Positions 31,995 through 43,146 of a DNA stretch of 64,000 bases are shown in pieces (positions within the stretch are counted from its first letter, which is position 1; each line of letters begins with the position of its first letter). Where the stretch lies: the NCBI GenBank assembly GCA_917880885.1, contig OU862922.1:21700627-21764626 (forward strand), in the 5' to 3' direction. Made by a program: the position numbers and the translations under genes. This DNA comes from Limnephilus marmoratus (Eukaryota > Arthropoda > Insecta > Trichoptera > Limnephilidae). The notes under the pieces are model-generated. The model saw nothing but the letters and a program-made list of their open reading frames with translations. It searched no databases and was not told the DNA's origin.

Positions 31995-32090
31995 GCGACT
32001 TTCACCCCGCGACAAAAAATCCTCGACAAGATATCCCCGACCAAATAGCCTACGGACAAAACATCCCCCAATAAAATATCTTTTAAAACC
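31995..32090 (+). repeat. Degenerate ~16-bp iterated motif
   Basis: Five loosely repeated units of CGACAAAATATCCCC: CGACAAAAAATCCTCG, ACAAGATATCCCCG, ACCAAATAGCC, ACAAAACATCCCCC and ATAAAATATC. The opposite strand therefore gives a frame with repeated GD-(V/I)-LS. A CCTAA island follows at 32089-32134. Confidence 0.55.
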
Positions 32091-32144
32091 TAACCTAAAC
32101 TAACCTCACCGAACCTAACCTAACCTAACCTAACAAAGAATGGG

Positions 32145-32272
32145 CCAGAAATAATACAAATAACCAATAAGGACAATAAATTATTGTTCAAAAATAGTAA
32201 AATCGGAGAAAAATAATACAGACATCCTGTAAAGACAATAAATTATTGTTCAAAAATAACGAAAACAAACAA
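32145..32272. repeat. ~65-bp tandem duplication
   Basis: AGGACAATAAATTATTGTTC with AAAAATAR..AAA and flanking AATAATACA occurs twice, at about 32170 and 32236. The segment AATAAATTATT is itself nearly palindromic. Confidence 0.65.
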
Positions 32273-32484
32273 CACATAACATCTCACATATCCAACAGGT
32301 AACACTTCCCGTGTATCATTTATTTCGATTTAATCGCACTCGCACATAATATCTGTGTTGCGAAATTTATTTTATTGGATACTGAGTTAAAGCTACTCAA
32401 AAATTACTAAAGAACCCAAACAATTATTGACGATTAAAGTCTGTACGGTGCGTCCTGACACAATCGTGATCAATTGATATGACG

Positions 32485-32560
32485 CTAACGGCCGTTGTTT
32501 CCAATATTACTAATCTACTTTTGAGCCGAAATTTTGGCTCAACACTCCCCAAATGCACAA
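32485..32560. repeat. Partial copy of the ACGGYCGTTGTTCCCAA MITE
   Basis: AACGGCCGTTGTTTCCAA followed by TTTGAGCCGAAATTTTGG matches one end of the 29.7-kb element. The opposite terminus is not evident. Confidence 0.5.
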
Positions 32561-32863
32561 ATTAGCTGGACGCAAAAGGTTAAAGCGTCCGACTACGATG
32601 TATTCAATAGGATGTGTCAAAAATAGTACTAATACTCAAGAATACAACTTTTATCAGCAAGTCATCAACCTTAAAACCACCCACTCTTTAAATCATATTA
32701 ATTAACTAGATTGGTCATTGATTGGATCATTTATAATAATAAAGGTACTAGAAATACTATGCACAACATTCACCCACGCAATAGTGGCTCTTGCGTGGGA
32801 GATGCACAATTAATGATGATCGTGAAGATCAGTGGCCGGACACTTCAGAATGAACCCAACTCA

Positions 32864-33000
32864 ACACCTCCTTTGAAAAGTCATTAAAAGTGATGAAAAA
32901 AGACATAAAAAATTGTAAACAGATTTGGAATTTATTTTCAATATTTTTTAACTATTTTTTCATGACTTTTAATGACTTTTCAAAGAGGTGTTGAGTTTAG
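32864..33000. mobile_element. Hairpin MITE-like element
   Basis: ACTCAACACCTCCTTTGAAA..AGTCATTAAAAGT.ATGAAAAAA is inverted as TTTTTTCATGACTTTTAATG..TTCAAAGAGGTGTTGAGTT, giving arms of about 45 bp around a ~45-bp AT-rich loop. Arms resemble those at 15181-15326. Confidence 0.65.
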
Positions 33001-33390
33001 TTGATTCTGAGTTGGTAAGGAACAAAGATTATGTCGTAGAGCGGAAAACCTGTGTGATAAAAAATCTGTCGAATACTCGGACATTATGGTAATAAATAGA
33101 TGTAGAGTATTTTGTTTTTAAATTTTCTGGATGACTGCAATCCTTTTCGTTTTGCCACGTCCTTCTCATCTTGATTTATCATCTTCTTCTGGTGCCCACT
33201 TTTATAGAGGGTTGGCTATCATCAGGGCAAGCATGACTCTCCAGGCTGCAACCCGGAAATACTCGGCCGAATCGTACTCGCACCAGCGACGCACGTTGGT
33301 TTTGAATTTTTATATTTTCAATTTGTCGTCCTAATGTAATCGTTTATCGGAGTTAGATTTATTACATTTAGTACAATTTCGAGGGCTTCA
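33001..33390. other. Non-coding stretch
   Basis: No recognisable gene; a 67-codon frame at 33131 has no motif. Confidence 0.4.
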
Positions 33391-33463
33391 TAATAATAAT
33401 AATAATAAATTTGGACAACTTATATAGCGCTGTTTTTGCGAAAAATCGCCTCAAGAGCGCTAG
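33391..33463 (-). mobile_element. LINE 3' end with AGCGCT hairpin and ATT tail
   Basis: Minus strand: TAGCGCTCTTGAGGCGATTT, TTCGCAAAAACAGCGCTATA, TAAGTTGTCCAAATTTATTA and further ATTs. Nearly identical to the copy at 2631-2714 through the hairpin, but it ends at the start of the outer stem, so only about 70 bases were inserted or survive. Confidence 0.65.
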
Positions 33464-34734
33464 TTAATGTTCGGTTTAGTTTAAACGTATCAATGATGAA
33501 TATGAAGACAACATTAAACAAGCCAGCTTTAGAGCTGTGAAGAAACCAAATGAACAAAATTAGTACTTAGATTAGATTACGCTTGTTTTGTACGTATGCT
33601 TCGAATGTACGAGTATTTTTCAATTGGACAAATAATTATATTAAACGAGTGCGTGTTCTCAACTGGGTTTACAACACAGCTTCTCTGTTACGCGTATTCT
33701 TCTGTTTGGATGCAACTCCTCGTGTCTTATATTATTTATTTTATGAGTGCATGAAGCCCGCATGTGCATGTGCATTACATGCGGCCACTTCTTCCCCGAA
33801 TCACATTTCAATAGATAACTTATTACAATCACCGCGAGGATTGGATTCATGAAATAATGCAGCCAGGTTTTATTGCAATTTGATAGGATAATTTATAATA
33901 TTATGGTCTTCAGTGGAAACACAGCGGACGAGATGTTAATATTTCATTAAGATTCGTTTCAGTTCTTATATTTCATTTGTGGTATGAATATAGCTTTTGT
34001 TGCTTTTCTGTTCTCATGGCATTATTTCTATATTTACTATTACAAGGGTTTCTTCGAATGATGTTGCAATATAACAAATAACAAATAGTGGTTAAAGTAA
34101 GGTAAGACTCGTGAAAGATCAATCTGAGTCTCCGATCAGCTAAGTGATTTGTTTAGTGACGTTCGATTCGCCTGTTGGTCGGGAAGAGCGTATTTGTGCG
34201 TTTGAGGAATGTTGATCCAAAATTTCGGCTCAACAGTTGATCATTAGGAGTCAGCTTCATATCAATCGATCATCGATATTGTCAGAACATCAGTACAGAA
34301 AACCAGCTATTGTTTTTGGTATTTTTTTAAATGTCACGGGATAGCAAAAATGACATCTAAATCGGTGTGTCCAGGAGTGACGGATGAATCAATCAAGGCG
34401 ATGTCTACTCACTCCAAATAGAAATCGCTGGTGTTGTGTTGGAATATTTGAGCAAATAACATATTTTGGTTTGTTAATACATTGGTATTAATAGTTTTCG
34501 AAGCCACACCTACCACAATCCGTGTAATAATAAACTAATTTTAAATTCATTATTATTTATTTAATAACCATGTAATAATAAACACATTTTTTGTTAAAGA
34601 ATTCTCCCTTACCTATAATATTCGTTTAATAAAAAAATTATTAAATTAGACAAATTCTGAGAATAAGTAAACCTACATAAAAGAGTCATACGACTGTTGG
34701 CATTAAAAAACCAAGCTTTGCAAGATGTACATTC
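33464..34734. other. Non-coding stretch
   Basis: AT-rich. Contains diverged MITE-like sequence at 34112-34270 (TCGGCTCAACAGTTGATCAT). Frames at 33583-33852 on both strands are mutual shadows without motifs. Confidence 0.4.
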
Positions 34735-34943
34735 GCGCTTGCAAAAGGTCCAGTCATTAAAAGACCCTTCCTTCACTGAGATATTGAGCAAAAACTGAAA
34801 AAAATCCGAAAATTTCCTGGTTTTTTGGGTCCACCGCCGGCCGCTCGCACAGCACTTTCGAAGTTGCAAAAATTTTTTTTAATACTGGTTTAGGTCCTAA
34901 CAACATATAAAAAATTCAGAATGACTGGACCTTTTGCAAGCAC
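34735..34943. mobile_element. 209-bp MITE with GYGCTTGCAAAAGGTCCAG termini
   Basis: The 24-bp ends 34735-34758 and 34920-34943 are inverted copies with one mismatch (GTGCTTGCAAAAGGTCCAGT in the right copy). Interior is non-coding. No convincing target duplication at the flanks. Confidence 0.7.
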
Positions 34944-35135
34944 AACCCCCTTTTCATGTTTAACTTGACTGGACTAAATGTAAATGCCCGAACACAGAAA
35001 AGTACCAATAATAGTAGGTACCAATATACACAAATGTGCAACTTATTTTTGCAATAGTTAAAAACTTAAACTGGTCGAAGCACACGCAAAAATTTATGTA
35101 ATAGACGGTATTAGGGAAATTTTATCATCTTAAAT

Positions 35136-35545
35136 TTTTTTACATTAGCTCCACACAGGAGGCCCTGAAGAAAATAATTCCCTCCAGGGCCTAAGTCGTC
35201 TTTGGGGATGCTGCATGGAGGAACTTATTAGGAAATGAAGGAGAGGAAGTTCTGGGAAGGAAAATATATAAGGAGTGGATTGGAATCTGGTGGTGTGTCC
35301 AGGAGTGACGGATGAATCAATCAAGGCGATGTTCCGAGAAAGCTCTGCCGGAGAAGTCAAAAGGTCTCCCTCAACCAGTTTCTCCCGATCCGGCCTGCCA
35401 CACAATTGGTGGGCAGACGCATCCAAGACCAGGACAATCCTCTAGAATTAGCGAACCACTTGGGGTAACATACGGCAGAGGTGTTAGTTATCCAATAAAT
35501 GTTTCCCGGGGCGGCGGTACCCATACCCGCCTCCCAAAATATGAT
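35136..35545 (+). repeat. Dispersed repeat family P, copy 2 (most complete)
   Basis: Starts TTTTTTTACATTAGCTCC and ACACAGGAGGCCCTG, with hairpin GGCCCTG/CAGGGCC around AAATAATT. Then CTTTGGGGATGCTGC, TGTGTCCAGGAGTGACGGAT, TCCCGATCCGGCCTGCCACA, CGAACCACTTGGGGTAACAT, and finally CCGGGGCGGCGGTACCCATA and CCCGCCTCCCAAA. It serves as reference for the interrupted copy at 48970-49670. Confidence 0.7.
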
Positions 35546-36100
35546 GTATATATGAGGCATAAGCGAAATCATTTTTAGGATCATTAACAGTTCTGGTCGA
35601 ATTACCTTAGTAACATTTTCCTTTGATAAAATAAACATTATTTTTACAATTAGGTTATACGAGATAAGTAAAGTTAAATATCAATGTTAAATACTTGTTA
35701 CTAATACAAAATAACTACGAGTTTGTAGGTATTATGTATTAATCAAGTAGATTACTGTGTAAGCTTCATGGTTGAACTGAAACGAATTCGTTTAACGGAT
35801 TAATTTGCAAGGACTGCGCAACCGATATATCCATTTTTATTTAACCTCTATTTAGACCCAAGGTCAACCGTCATAACCGCTACAACTAAATTACCGTAGG
35901 GATTTGTAAATATTATTTCGATAAATAATGTCGATTCACAACAAAGACAACGCAGTTATGAATAATATCGTGTGGTGAAGGTTAAATTTGTTTAATAATA
36001 ATTAATAATTATAACAGGATCAGTTATACACCGTCGTTTGCATGGGAAAGTCACCTCAAGGGATTTATTTTACCCATAACATATCACATTGACTTATTAT
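35546..36100. other. Non-coding stretch
   Basis: AT-rich, no gene or recurrent repeat. Confidence 0.4.
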
Positions 36101-36224
36101 GACTAATAACTTAGAGCTAAGATTTATTACTAGTGAATAACAACTAAGATTTATAACTAATAACTTACAGATATAATTTGTAACTAGTAACTTACAACTA
36201 AGATTCATAACTATTAACTTACAG
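36101..36224. repeat. ~27-bp tandem repeat, about 4.5 units
   Basis: TAACTARTAACTTACARCTA followed by AGATTYA repeats at 36101, 36127, 36153, 36180 and 36207 with point differences. The last unit runs into family A copy 7, so this may be expansion at that repeat's edge. Confidence 0.75.
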
Positions 36225-36645
36225 CTCTGTGAGCTCTGGCGTTATGAAATTATTTATTATACGTTTATTGTCCAGACGAAAAGCAAAGCGTTGCAAACTA
36301 ATTGTTTGACGTGCGCTATCGTTTTGTTGTTTGTTTTTTTTTTTTTTTATTTTGTTTAGGTTACTATGGAGATTCCTTTGATAGTAAAAATTCAAATATG
36401 TATAAAATACTAATATATAAATGTCCATACTAATATTATGAATGAGAAACTGTGCGTGTTTGATTGTTACGTTTTAATAAGTGGCACGCGAGCTGTTTAA
36501 AAATGAATGTAACGGTTATGGAGGGGTGGGATGGGGGGAGTGGAGGGGGCGGAGGGGCGGGGTGGATTGGGGATAGGGAAGGTGGAGGAGGCGGAGTGGG
36601 AAACCCCCTAATACTATGCGAGCGAAGCCGGGGGCAAAAGCTAGT
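36225..36645 (-). repeat. Family A repeat, copy 7 (reverse)
   Basis: TGTGAGCTCTGGCGTTATGA at the low end, a G-rich core (GGGGGGAGTGGAGGGGGCGG), and ATGCGAGCGAAGCCGGGGGC followed by AAAAGCTAGTTA. The full 5' terminus is preserved. Confidence 0.6.
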
Positions 36646-36905
36646 TATAAATAATAGTATGTATCTGCAAAACCTTCAACACCTTTACGAGACAGACATT
36701 TTCATCTGTACCTTGAAAACATCTAAAATAAAACTATTGATCATGGACACTCTTTTTTGGAGTTTTCACTCTTCTTATTATTTATTTGTTCTATTGCTTA
36801 TTTTTCTTTGTTTTGTTTGTATTGTGGTACATACGTCGACCAAATATCGATGAACACCTATGTAAATCTTGTGTATATGTATGGACAATTAATGACACTT
36901 AATTT

Positions 36906-37040
36906 TTTTTTACATTATCCCATCACTTTTTCCCTCTTTTCCCTCAGGGCCTCATGTCATCTTTGGGGATAATGTGTGAAGAGTTTTTTTAGGAAAGACC
37001 GAATTTGAAATTCTGGGAAGGAAAAAAGAATGAGGGGAAA
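36906..37040 (+). repeat. Dispersed repeat family P, partial copy 3
   Basis: TTTTTTTTACATTATCCC, CAGGGCCTCATGTCATCTTT, GGGGATAATGTGTGAAGAG and TTCTGGGAAGGAA. Matches only the first third of the family. The first hairpin arm is lost. Confidence 0.55.
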
Positions 37041-37140
37041 AAGTATGAGGAAAAATGTATGAACACAATTTATGGAGAGTAGAATAACAACAACAAAAAA
37101 CAATGTATATTTCAACATTCTTTTTTTTCTTTTTTTTTAC

Positions 37141-37545
37141 ATGAATACCGCACAAGAGTCCCAACTGCTCCCGTCTGGAGCGAGTGGACTATGGCATACC
37201 CAATTGGGGTATGTTGTGAGGCTGAAGGTAGTGGAGAGGGGAATGAGATAGGGAAGAGGTAGGTGGGGAAGTACCTGGCTATTCAGATCAGGTCACCAAA
37301 CACGGCTAAAGCCATTTCAAGCAACGTTTCAATTCTGAATGGTGGTCTTACACCAGGGCGATACTGAGAGTATCTTCCACTCTGGAACGTGCCGCAAATA
37401 TACTATATATTATTTTAAATGAATAAATTGTGAAATGACACAAATTATTCAAATAAAATTTATTTGCCACGCCGGGATTCGATTCCGCGACCTTCGGAGT
37501 GCTAGTCAAAAGCCTTACCGCTGGACTACGCCGGCGGTAAGGCCA
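37141..37545 (-). mobile_element. tRNA-headed SINE (family S), copy c
   Basis: Minus strand head GGCGTAGTCCAGCGGTAAGG, exact B box GGAATCGAATCCC-type (CGCGGAATCGAATCC), CGGCGTGG, then AATAAATTTTATTTGAATAA, CCACCATTCAGAATTGAAAC, and CTCACAACATACCCCAATTG, ending CTCTTGTGCGGTATTCAT. Intact layout from head to tail. Confidence 0.8.
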
Positions 37546-38540
37546 ATCTATTGCCATAATTTGAATCCTGTTTGTTTGTTTGAAATTTGCAATACTGTCA
37601 GAATGAATAGACTAAAATAACTATTTCGGCACGCAACTTCCATAATGAGCAAAATAGCGCTAAAATTTCAATTTGTCTTCCTGATATCGAACATATTGAA
37701 GTTAATTTTTTAATTTTTAATATGATGTGTTTGTTTGATTTAATATAAGTGTCGTTTGTACCATCGTATACAATTGTTCAATTAGAAATATGATATATAT
37801 TGTGATTAATTTGTAACAAGAATTAAACTCTTTACAACAGCCCCATAAAAAAAACACAGCGAACATGCTGCCCACAATATTGAGCAAACCACAAAGTACC
37901 TAATTGCTGCAAACGTTTATCTCGAATGACTGTTGAAATGAGATGACTGATCCCTTAGATATTTCCAACCCAGACTAATAAATAATAAAATACAATTATT
38001 TTATTGAGTTTTCTTCCTTATTTTGTACACCTCCGCTTGTCATGCCATTTCCTCGAAACTTTAAGCATACATCGTACCTGCATTTTTTGTTGTTTAATAT
38101 TTGTATTTTATACAATAAACATATTTTTTTAATGTCACGCACTGTTATAATGGAAATTAATAATAGCATTTCCTCAACATAAAGAGACAAGGCTCTTGTG
38201 TTTGGTGAGAGGGTTTTAGTCAAAATAATAAAGCACCACACTTCGAGTAAAATTCGGATTGAGGCCACTAACAATGACATCCTTTATGTAGATGTAGATA
38301 AGGCTTAAATTCCCTTTTAACACCAGCCGCCTGTTTTGATTTATTCACGAAAAAAACATCGCCAAAAAGCGTGTTCTATTTTCTTTTGCGAAGCTCAGGA
38401 TAAAATATTTAAATGTGTTACGATCATTTTCTAAAGAATTTAATTTTCTATATTATACGATTAAACCATAACCGAAAGAGGTTCGATAGAAGGAGATTTT
38501 AAACCTTAAAGCCGTTTCTACAGGCCTAATACTTTATTTT
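37546..38540. other. Non-coding stretch
   Basis: AT-rich. The 94-codon minus frame at 37996-38280 shows no domain I recognise. Confidence 0.4.
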
Positions 38541-38544
38541 TAAT

Positions 38545-38907
38545 CTAGTTGGTACATTTAATAGTATTTTCTAATTTCGTGGCGACGATGTCAGGTCTGC
38601 CAATTATGTTGTAAATGAATCGGTGTAATACAATCAGATCTGATAAAATTCTCCTGTCCATCAAACTTATATAATTATAGTTTTCAATTGGAATTTTGAG
38701 CTTAAAATTTACGTAACTTAGAAATTTGTTCTGAACTCGTTCTGTTAGAGCAAACTTTACACAAAGAAGACCAAATAGGTGAATTATACCCATCTGACTT
38801 CTAACTAATTTAATATGAATTACTATCATTAATTTAATGTGAAGCGTTTTCATAAAATCAAAGGACTTAAAATCAATTAAAGCTCTGCGAAGGATGCCAA
38901 GCATCAA
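38545..38907 (-). pseudogene. Jockey/CR1-like LINE reverse transcriptase C-terminal fragment
   Basis: A 120-codon minus frame includes LGILRRALIDFKSF, IKLVRSQMGIIHLFG, FALTERVQNKFLSYVNFK and SLMDRRILSDLIVLHRFIY. The sequence LVRSxxEY, xxxxERVQxKFLxYxxxK, LxxRRxxxDLxxLHxxI is the thumb region after the catalytic domain in Jockey/CR1-type LINEs. Catalytic YADD, endonuclease and 3' UTR are absent, so it is a truncated internal piece. Confidence 0.65.
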
Positions 38908-39049
38908 GCCTGGTGATTTAATTCGGTATCACTACGAATGCAATATTAATTTTCTACGTATGTTTTCTTAGTGTTTTTTTTTATGTTTTGTTAGGGTGTA
39001 TTCACTATTTTTCTTAGTATTTCTCTCAACAATTCCAATTGTCCTCTAC

Positions 39050-39310
39050 AGTATTACGGAGCCAGTACGAACATGGTAACCCCAATGAGGCTGAAGGCGC
39101 TGGGGAAGGGATGAAGAGGGAGGTTGGGATGTACTTACCTGGTTATCCAGATCTGATCACCAAACATACCTAACGCCATAAATCAGCAATTAGATTCAGA
39201 ATGTTGGTATTTCCTCACCTGGACGGTAAGGTTCTCGACTAGCAACCCGTCGTGTTCAAATCCCGACGTGGCAAGTAAAGTTTATTTGATTAATGTTAAC
39301 CCAAAATAAA
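39050..39310. mobile_element. tRNA-headed SINE (family S), rearranged copy d
   Basis: 39050-39180 carries the body in minus orientation (CCCCAATGAGGCTGAAGGCG, CAGATCTGATCACCAAACAT) while 39217-39310 carries the head in plus orientation (CCTGGACGGTAAGGTTCTCG, CGTGTTCAAATCCCGACGTG, TTTATTTGATTAATG). Head and body face each other, so this is two fragments or one copy inverted internally. Confidence 0.6.
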
Positions 39311-39368
39311 TTTTTAAAAACATACAAGTACCCCTGCACCTATAATAATCTATTATATGTAATCTATA

Positions 39369-40467
39369 TAGGGAATGCAATCCCGCAAGACCATGTCAAT
39401 CCAGGTATTTGCGGGACTGAACAATCTTAGTCCCGCTGGATCCAGGTATTTGCGGGATCCAGCAGGGTGGACTTAGATATCTAATCAATCGTATAATAAA
39501 GACCTAATACCTCGATCTACCAACCTTGTTTTTAGAGTTTTAAATTTATACCTAATCAAACAAGTTCTTTGGGACATTTTAAATGGTTTATTAATATACC
39601 TTTAGTTAGACATAGGTAAAGTTTAAGTCATAAATTGGCAAAGAATAAGATAAGACATAAATTTACATAACAACTTCAATTTAAATAATAACGTTCACAC
39701 GATAAACAATATTCTTGTACAATAAGCATCATAAGTTTAAACATTATTTTGGAAATAGCTTCGTAAAAAAGTTAAAGTATTCATTGTGTCGTCTGATAAA
39801 CTGCTTCTGATATTGTACACAAGGTAGCCAGCGGCTGAAAAAGCTCGTTCAGCTTCCACGCTGGTTGGCACAATAGTCTTTAGTGCATTGTAAGTGAATT
39901 GAAGGTATGTCCTTTTAATCCACCGGACTCGAAGTAATTCATTTCCTTCGTTATCAAAACCTCAAGGTTGCTCATATTGACAGATCTAGGTTGTTGGGCT
40001 GTTGATCTCGAACTCTTCATACTAATCAAAGTAAGTTCGACTTCGTCTTGAAGTGACATTGGTGTTGCTGCTGCTGCTGCGTATGTCTCCAGATTAGCGA
40101 GAGGAGTTTCGTCATTGTAAGGATCGTAAGGATCATCAGCGTCAGTAGGAACAGTGGCTACTGCGTTGTTACCCATGTCCGTGTACTCTAGCCTTTAGAC
40201 TATAGTTTTGATTGCCTTGCATATTACACTTTTTGAAGGTAGACTAAAATGTATCATCAACATTAATAAAATGACTTCTGTCTTCTTCGTACTTATATGG
40301 ATCATGTAAGTATAATAAAACCGCTGTCAAGTTAGTTGAACTACGCTTCTCTGTAATCCCGCCAGTCCAGCGGGATCCCGCAAAATTTTCGACCGAGATT
40401 AGTCCCGCAAAATGTCTGCGGGATCCCGGTATTTCGGGATCCCGGTATACCGGGATTGCATTCCCTA
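39369..40467. mobile_element. hAT-family transposon, 1.1-kb deletion derivative
   Basis: Perfect 17-bp terminal inverted repeats TAGGGAATGCAATCCCG (39369-39385 and, inverted, 40451-40467) are flanked by an exact 8-bp duplication AATCTATA (39361-39368 and 40468-40475), the hAT hallmark. Subterminal GGGATCCCG/TTTGCGGGA repeats cluster at both ends (39400-39470 and 40375-40455) and may be transposase-binding sites. A transposase C-terminus remains on the minus strand; an autonomous hAT would need about 2.5 kb or more. Confidence 0.92.
39737..40176 (-). pseudogene. hAT transposase C-terminal remnant
   Basis: Minus strand from 40176: MGNNAVATVPTDADDPYD, SLQDEVELTLISMKSS, LITKEMNYFESGGLKG. After a frameshift near 39890 it reads ALKTIVPTSVEAERAFSAAG, YLVYNIRSSLSDDTMNTL and LRSYFQNNV, then stop at 39737. 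PTSVEAERAFSAAG and the following RSxLSDxTxxTL are the conserved hAT dimerisation motif. The DDE core and zinc finger are missing, so it is not functional. Confidence 0.88.
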
Positions 40468-40478
40468 AATCTATATAA

Positions 40479-41110
40479 TCAGCTAAATGGTTGCAATATC
40501 GAAAAGGTGGAAAGATTTAGATACCTCGGCAGTATTCTCACGGAGACTCTTGACCCAGCTGAAGAGGTTAGGTGCAGAATTGAAGCAACAAGAACTGCGT
40601 TCATTAAAATGAAATCCCTTTTCTGCAATGACAATATCAGCTTAAAACTAAGACAGAAAATGCTAAAATGTTATGTGTGGTCGGTCTTTCTGTATGAATG
40701 TGAAACATGGACCTTGAAAGTAAATACCATGAACAGGTTGGATTTTGAATCGTGGCTTCACCGGAGAATGCTCAAGGTCCCATGGACCGACATGATCACC
40801 AATACAGAAATTCTCAGGCGGGCTAGAGCAGATAGAGAATTGCTTACATAAATAAAAATCAGAAAAATTTCATATCTGGGTCACATAATTCGAGGGAAAA
40901 GTATCACTTGCTCCATTTAATATTGAAAGGCAAGATAGAGGGTCGCCGAGGGTCTGGTAGGAGACAATTGTCTTGGCTGCAAAATACACGAAAGTGGATC
41001 GGCATTAGAAGTGTGGAGGAGCTATTCCGGGCAGCGCAAGACAGAGAGACATTTTCAAGAGTGATCGCCAACGTCAGGGGGACCTGATGGGGCACACAAA
41101 GAAGAAGAAT
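40479..41110 (+). pseudogene. RTE-like LINE 3' fragment with AAG tail
   Basis: Plus frame gives VERFRYLGSILTE, AEEVRCRIEATRTAFIKMKS, YECETWTLKV and LHRRMLKVPWTDMITNTEIL. After a stop and frameshift near 40850-40910 it continues KISYLGHIIRGK, KIEGRRGSGRRQLSWLQ and LFRAAQDR, ending IANVRG and stop near 41090. The 3' terminus is AAGAAGAAG. Same subfamily as 49190-49502. It begins immediately beside the hAT target duplication, so the hAT may have landed at or in its 5' edge. Confidence 0.85.
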
Positions 41111-41437
41111 ATATTATAATCTACTTCAGTTTTTTTTTTCGACATGCTTGGGTTTTTATTTCACTTTGATTATTATGTTGATATTGTGTTTCGTGGACGG
41201 ACCGAATATAATAACATAACATGTTACGTTTAATTTTAATAACAGTTTTGTGCCTTTCTATCGACTCTAATTTCACATCAATCATTTTTATTACTTGCCT
41301 GAATGCAAATAACTCTACCGAAGCCGAGTAGTAATAAAAAAGTGTGTTTGTCTGTTTTTAGTGTCGCTATTTATTGTTTCATCGAGTTTCAAATTACAAC
41401 GGTGCTAAAGAAGTTTTCACTTCAAAATAAAGGCACA

Positions 41438-41633
41438 ATGACGCGATGTAAAATATGACCCATTCATTACACATAAGTTGAAGAAGCATTGTGCCTAGTA
41501 AGTACAAAACCGGATAGTACAACAAAAATATTATAAAATCAATAAACGAATGAGTCGAATTGACGCGATATAAGATATCGTAAATAAAAACCATTACCAG
41601 GGTCACAGAAGTTGAAGAAGCATTGAGCCCAAC
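41438..41633. repeat. ~70-bp direct repeat pair
   Basis: GACGCGATRTAA and later AAGTTGAAGAAGCATTGWGCC occur at 41438-41492 and 41561-41633 in the same order, with an unlike middle. The minus frame over 41394-41747 runs through both and shows no known domain. Confidence 0.55.
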
Positions 41634-41639
41634 ACTGAC

Positions 41640-43146
41640 ACGGGAGTGTAATCCCGCAGCGGGTTTGTTGACCTCTCTCCTGAGGTGTATGTCCTCTGCC
41701 GCAGGACCTCTCCGACGTAATCCTTCCCGTCCCGCTTCATCGCGCACGATTCGTGCCCAAGTGAAGTCGACAAACTCCTGTCGTCTCGCTCCAGCTTCTA
41801 CTGTCCAACGACCACGGAGTTAGTTTGCGATGGTATAGTCTTCCCTTAAGATTTATCTGGAATTGTTCAAATCTTTTGGATAACACGAGGTTCTTATCAA
41901 AAGGGTGACATACACAATGTCCTGTGGTTTATCAAACTTCCACTATAAGTCATTCTTTTCGTGTAATGAGTTATGTTGTCCTCAAATGTGGTCATTTTTA
42001 TTGCGATCTTTCTGTTTCTACGCAAGTAGGTACCTACCTAATATTTTAAATTGTTTATTTACACACAATAATTTTGCGAAGACTGTTTACGTTATAAAAC
42101 AATTTTGAAACATGAAAGAGAGCTAAAATTAGTGTGCATTCGATAAATAAGAATGAGCAATTTTTAACGACTCATAAAAAATAATAATTCAACGGTAAAA
42201 CAGACAAGGATGAAATAAACGTACCTTGTACGAGAGCAGCTAAAAGACAAATTTTTGCATTAAACATTTCAGCGTACCCCTTGCTTCCTACACAAATAAT
42301 TTACTTTTTATTCCAATACCAATACATTGATTGATATGAAATTTCTAAACAATCATTTGAGAATCTTGCTTCATTGTAATGAATGTATGAATATCTTAAA
42401 TATTAGACAAATTGGAAAGATGAAAACAAGCAAATAGGTTTAGAGAAATACATTGGAAATTGGGACAATTTCGACAAATGAGTGTAAATTTAAAATTTCA
42501 TTATTTTCAGATTTTTAAATAGTCGCTTTAATATGGAGTTTCTGCCTAGTTCTGCTCCGAGATTATTTATTTATAATTTGCATGATTTATATTGTCTATA
42601 TCATTTTCTTTTCTCACTTTTAACATCTTCAAAAATTATAAATCTTTTATATTTTTCACTTACAAATCTGGTTGCTGAGATTTATTTTGTATTCCAGGCA
42701 ATAGCTTTAAAAACCTAGAATGTTACTTCTTTGGTAGTTACAGTAACTAATTTATTAGGCAATGCAATTCGTTGGACGATTAACATTACCTCATTTATAT
42801 TCGTACTACAGTAGACCCGTGAAAAACCGCGGGACCTATAATCGTAGGATTTGTGAAAATCAGAGCATTTATAAAAAAAAAATTAATTTCAAAAGATCAT
42901 AAATTTGCTCTTTCAAATGAAAACCTTTAGGAAACCTGAAAAAAACGACGCTTCTTATAAATTTTAACAAAAGAAAAACCCATTTAAACTAAAGAATTAT
43001 TATGATTTTGGTACGTATCCTACCTACTTAAGGCGCCCGAATTTCTACCGATTTCTTACATATATCTCGCTTAAACATTTGAAGTTTTTAAGCTCTTAAA
43101 AATATTTATATATACCTATATATATTATTTTTGAAGATAATACCTT
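41640..43146. other. Non-coding stretch
   Basis: A moderately GC-rich patch at 41640-41820 (CCTCTCCGACGTAATCCTTC, CTCGCTCCAGCTTCTACTGT) has short frames on both strands with no homologue I recall. The rest is AT-rich and plain. Confidence 0.35.

Noticed and set aside
38545..38907. Intact host ORF of 120 codons
   Set aside because: Residue pattern matches the LINE thumb region (LVRS, ERVQxKF, RRxxxDLxxLH).
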